The notes under the pieces: model-generated
Told to the model about the DNA's origin: nothing
Seen by the model: the letters and a program-made list of their open reading frames with translations, nothing else
The model's database searches: none
Part shown: one piece after another, positions 62,550 to 64,000 of the stretch
Layout: every line of letters starts with the position of its first letter
Position numbering within the stretch: the stretch's first letter is position 1
Program-made: the position numbers and the translations under genes
NCBI RefSeq assembly: GCF_030812855.1
Contig: NZ_JAUSTK010000004.1
Coordinates: forward strand, 186,001-250,000
Length of the DNA: 64,000 nucleotides
From: Paenibacillus wynnii
Lineage (GTDB): Bacteria; Bacillota; Bacilli; Paenibacillales; Paenibacillaceae
Reading direction: 5' to 3'

Positions 62550-63092
62550 TCAGGGAGATATGAACTGCTTTTTCCATAGATCACTTTCGCTAATCCGAAA
62601 ACCCATTTTAATCCGATCCGAAAGGGGAGTATTCGCGGTAGAATCAAGCTCTCGCTGCAGCTCGCGTGACCATTCGGTGCGTCTGATGTCACCCGCCAGC
62701 AAAAGCCTACGACTTCCTAACCACTTATCCTCAACTATGACACGCAACAGTAGCTCGTTCACATTAGGTGTATCTTGAAAAGCGAAGGAAATAACCTTTG
62801 ACATATCCTTATATATTGCCTCCGGGTCGGGGTCATTGCTTGTGATCTTCAAATCCAGTGACAGAATATTATTCTCCCAGCCCGCGCTGTCAATAGATAA
62901 CATTAGAGGCAGTGAACCCAACTGATCAACGAGATTGTCCTCATCAAGAACCTTATCCCTCCCGCCAATGAAAGTCTCCAGCACCCCATGCTCCGTCTGA
63001 AGGAGAGAATCCACTTCAGCCAGCTTAGGCAGCAATATAGAAGATGCTGCACTTAGCAGCAGAACAGCACCGATCCACCATCCCCGGTTCAT
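62550..63092 (-). CDS. Membrane-anchored protein of unknown function
   Basis: 180 residues from ATG 63092 (GGGGGAAGG upstream). One N-terminal membrane helix (WWIGAVLLLSAASSILLPKL) and an outer alpha/beta domain of about 150 residues without motifs I know. It lies between mtrB and hepS, where B. subtilis has no gene. A role near the menaquinone operon is only positional. Confidence 0.75.
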   Translation of the reverse strand: MNRGWWIGAVLLLSAASSILLPKLAEVDSLLQTEHGVLETFIGGRDKVLDEDNLVDQLGSLPLMLSIDSAGWENNILSLDLKITSNDPDPEAIYKDMSKVISFAFQDTPNVNELLLRVIVEDKWLGSRRLLLAGDIRRTEWSRELQRELDSTANTPLSDRIKMGFRISESDLWKKQFISP

Positions 63093-63164
63093 GGACCTTC
63101 CCCCTCTATCCATCGTATCCGTGTCTTTCGTCCTTTATACGATTGTCATACTTACTTATATTTC

Positions 63165-63192
63165 GAAAAAAAGCAGGCTATGCCTGCTTTTC
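63165..63192 (-). terminator. Terminator after mtrB
   Basis: AAAGCAGGC pairs with GCCTGCTTT around ATA on the minus strand, followed by TTTT. It begins in the mtrB stop region. Confidence 0.9.
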
Positions 63193-63439
63193 AGCTTTCA
63201 CTCTCCAGTTGTCCGTGTTTCGTCCAAATTTCAGCTTTGCCGCGAATTTTCATCGCCGAGGTATGATCGGTAAATTGAGCGATGAGCACCTCGCCTTTAT
63301 CCAGCTTTTCCGTATGGTGGAACCTTGTATCCAGACCTCGGGTCAGCCCGATTACTTGAACACCGTTTTCCTTCGCTTTAACTACGATATAATCGCTTCC
63401 AGTAGGAATGGGGCTGCCGGTATTATTGTTCTCATTCAT
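63191..63439 (-). CDS. mtrB: trp RNA-binding attenuation protein (TRAP)
   Basis: 82 residues. The 11-mer-forming tryptophan sensor that binds (G/U)AG repeats in RNA. Relative to B. subtilis MtrB it has 8 extra N-terminal residues. The RNA-contact residues Lys37, Lys56 and Arg58 correspond to Lys45, Lys64 and Arg66 here, in [10 protein letters not shown] and AMKIRG. The Trp-pocket stretch VIGLTRG and [11 protein letters not shown] are conserved. folE (mtrA), its usual partner upstream, is absent. Confidence 0.97.
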   Translation of the reverse strand: MNENNNTGSPIPTGSDYIVVKAKENGVQVIGLTRGLDTRFHHTEKLDKGEVLIAQFTDHTSAMKIRGKAEIWTKHGQLESES

Positions 63440-63483
63440 CTCTAATCCTCCTCTGAACCTATTAATTTCCTTTTATGCTTTCA

Positions 63484-63514
63484 AAAAACAAATGCCGCCT
63501 TGGAGGGCGGCATT
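63484..63514 (-). terminator. Terminator after hbs
   Basis: ATGCCGCC pairs with GGCGGCAT around CTCCAA on the minus strand, followed by TTGTTTTTTG. Confidence 0.93.
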
Positions 63515-63554
63515 GTTGTTGTAACCAAATAAGGAATGGGATATGTAGAAATCT

Positions 63555-63827
63555 TTATTTGATTCCGTCTTTAAGAGCTTTACCCGGTTTGAATGCCGGA
63601 ACTTTGCTCGAAGGAATTTCGATTTCTTCACCAGTTTGTGGATTACGGCCTTTACGTGCGGAACGCTCGCGCACTTCAAAGTTACCAAATCCAACCAGTT
63701 GTACTTTGTCACCGCCTTGTAGAGCTCCCGTAATGGCTTCGAATACAGCATCTACTGCTTTGGTAACATCTTTCTTGGGAAGTTCAGTTGCTTCCGTTAC
63801 TGCGTTGATCAAATCTGATTTGTTCAT
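63555..63827 (-). CDS. hbs: HU-type DNA-binding protein
   Basis: 90 residues. [20 protein letters not shown] and the beta-arm signature [20 protein letters not shown] are complete. Major nucleoid protein. GGGGAGGTGAG precedes the ATG. Monocistronic between its own promoters and terminator, upstream of mtrB. Confidence 0.97.
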   Translation of the reverse strand: MNKSDLINAVTEATELPKKDVTKAVDAVFEAITGALQGGDKVQLVGFGNFEVRERSARKGRNPQTGEEIEIPSSKVPAFKPGKALKDGIK

Positions 63828-63888
63828 GTCTTCTCACCTCCCCGACCAATGTGTTGCAATATCACTCACTGTTTCCGTTTCAGCGTAA

Positions 63889-63917
63889 AATATACGTGAT
63901 AATCCCGCTTCATGCAA
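63889..63917 (-). promoter_or_regulatory. Predicted proximal promoter of hbs
   Basis: On the minus strand TTGCAT (63912-63917) and TATATT (63889-63894) are separated by 17 bp, about 62 bp before the hbs start. Confidence 0.65.
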
Positions 63918-63955
63918 GACTTTGGCGCCCAGTGACCCTGAAGCGCAACAAACTT

Positions 63956-63984
63956 ATAGTAATACAGCGCAATCATAATTTCAA
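63956..63984 (-). promoter_or_regulatory. Predicted distal promoter of hbs
   Basis: On the minus strand TTGAAA (63979-63984) and TACTAT (63956-63961) are separated by 17 bp. Two promoters would match the B. subtilis hbs arrangement. Confidence 0.55.
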
Positions 63985-64000
63985 GGCGTTACTTAAAAAA

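Overview
The window looks like a chromosomal core segment of a Paenibacillus-type member of the Bacillales. The evidence is TTG and ATG starts behind strong AGGAGG ribosome binding sites, a T-box, a TRAP-controlled trp operon, bacillithiol genes, and a gene order matching the Bacillus subtilis hbs-mtrB-hepS-menG-hepT-ndk-cheR-aroF-aroB-aroH-trp-hisC-tyrA and ypiB-ypiF-qcrABC-ypjABD-dapB-mgsA-bshB-bshA-cca-birA-panBCD-dinG-ypmB-asnS-dnaD blocks. No phage, CRISPR, rRNA or tRNA gene was seen. Most genes lie on the minus strand.

Layout, left to right: (1) 1-7.5 kb: a cut-off secreted protein, leuCD facing a divergent LysR regulator, a small Gln-rich protein, and a proline T-box followed by proB-proA-proC. 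(2) 7.5-10.5 kb: an ECF sigma/anti-sigma operon with two membrane proteins. (3) 10.5-16.9 kb: hbd-ackA-asnS-dnaD and an FtsH-like protease with a membrane partner. (4) 16.9-18.2 kb: a gene-poor gap with one copy of a dispersed repeat and a decayed IS1182-type transposase. (5) 18.2-33.2 kb: ypmB, an amidohydrolase, rex, dinG, panBCD behind an attenuator-like leader, birA, cca, bshA, bshB1, mgsA, dapB and mazG. (6) 33.2-34.9 kb: a YitT protein and the second repeat copy. (7) 35-43.5 kb: ypjBA, the menaquinol:cytochrome c reductase genes qcrABC, small ypi genes, a carbonic-anhydrase-like protein, a phosphatase and a second ECF sigma/anti-sigma pair. (8) 43.5-44.1 kb: a repeat-like hairpin and a strong small-RNA candidate. 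(9) 44.1-55.6 kb: the aromatic amino acid supraoperon (aroC, aroB, aroH, trpEDCFBA, hisC, tyrA) with a TRAP leader before trpE. (10) 55.8-64 kb: a 53-residue gene, cheR, ndk, and a menaquinone block (hepT, mqnA, ubiX, ubiA, menG, hepS), then mtrB (TRAP) and hbs (HU).

Functional links: TRAP at 63.2 kb has its probable RNA target at 52.8 kb. Chorismate made by aroC feeds both the trp/tyr genes and MqnA, the entry enzyme of futalosine-type menaquinone synthesis. The menaquinol product is the substrate of the Qcr complex. Rex, the NADH sensor, is also in the window. The least explained items are the ~300-bp dispersed repeat with four regularly spaced 20-bp sites, the small RNA candidate, the FtsH-like pair, the long trp and pan leaders, and the ECF-linked membrane protein with three internal repeats.
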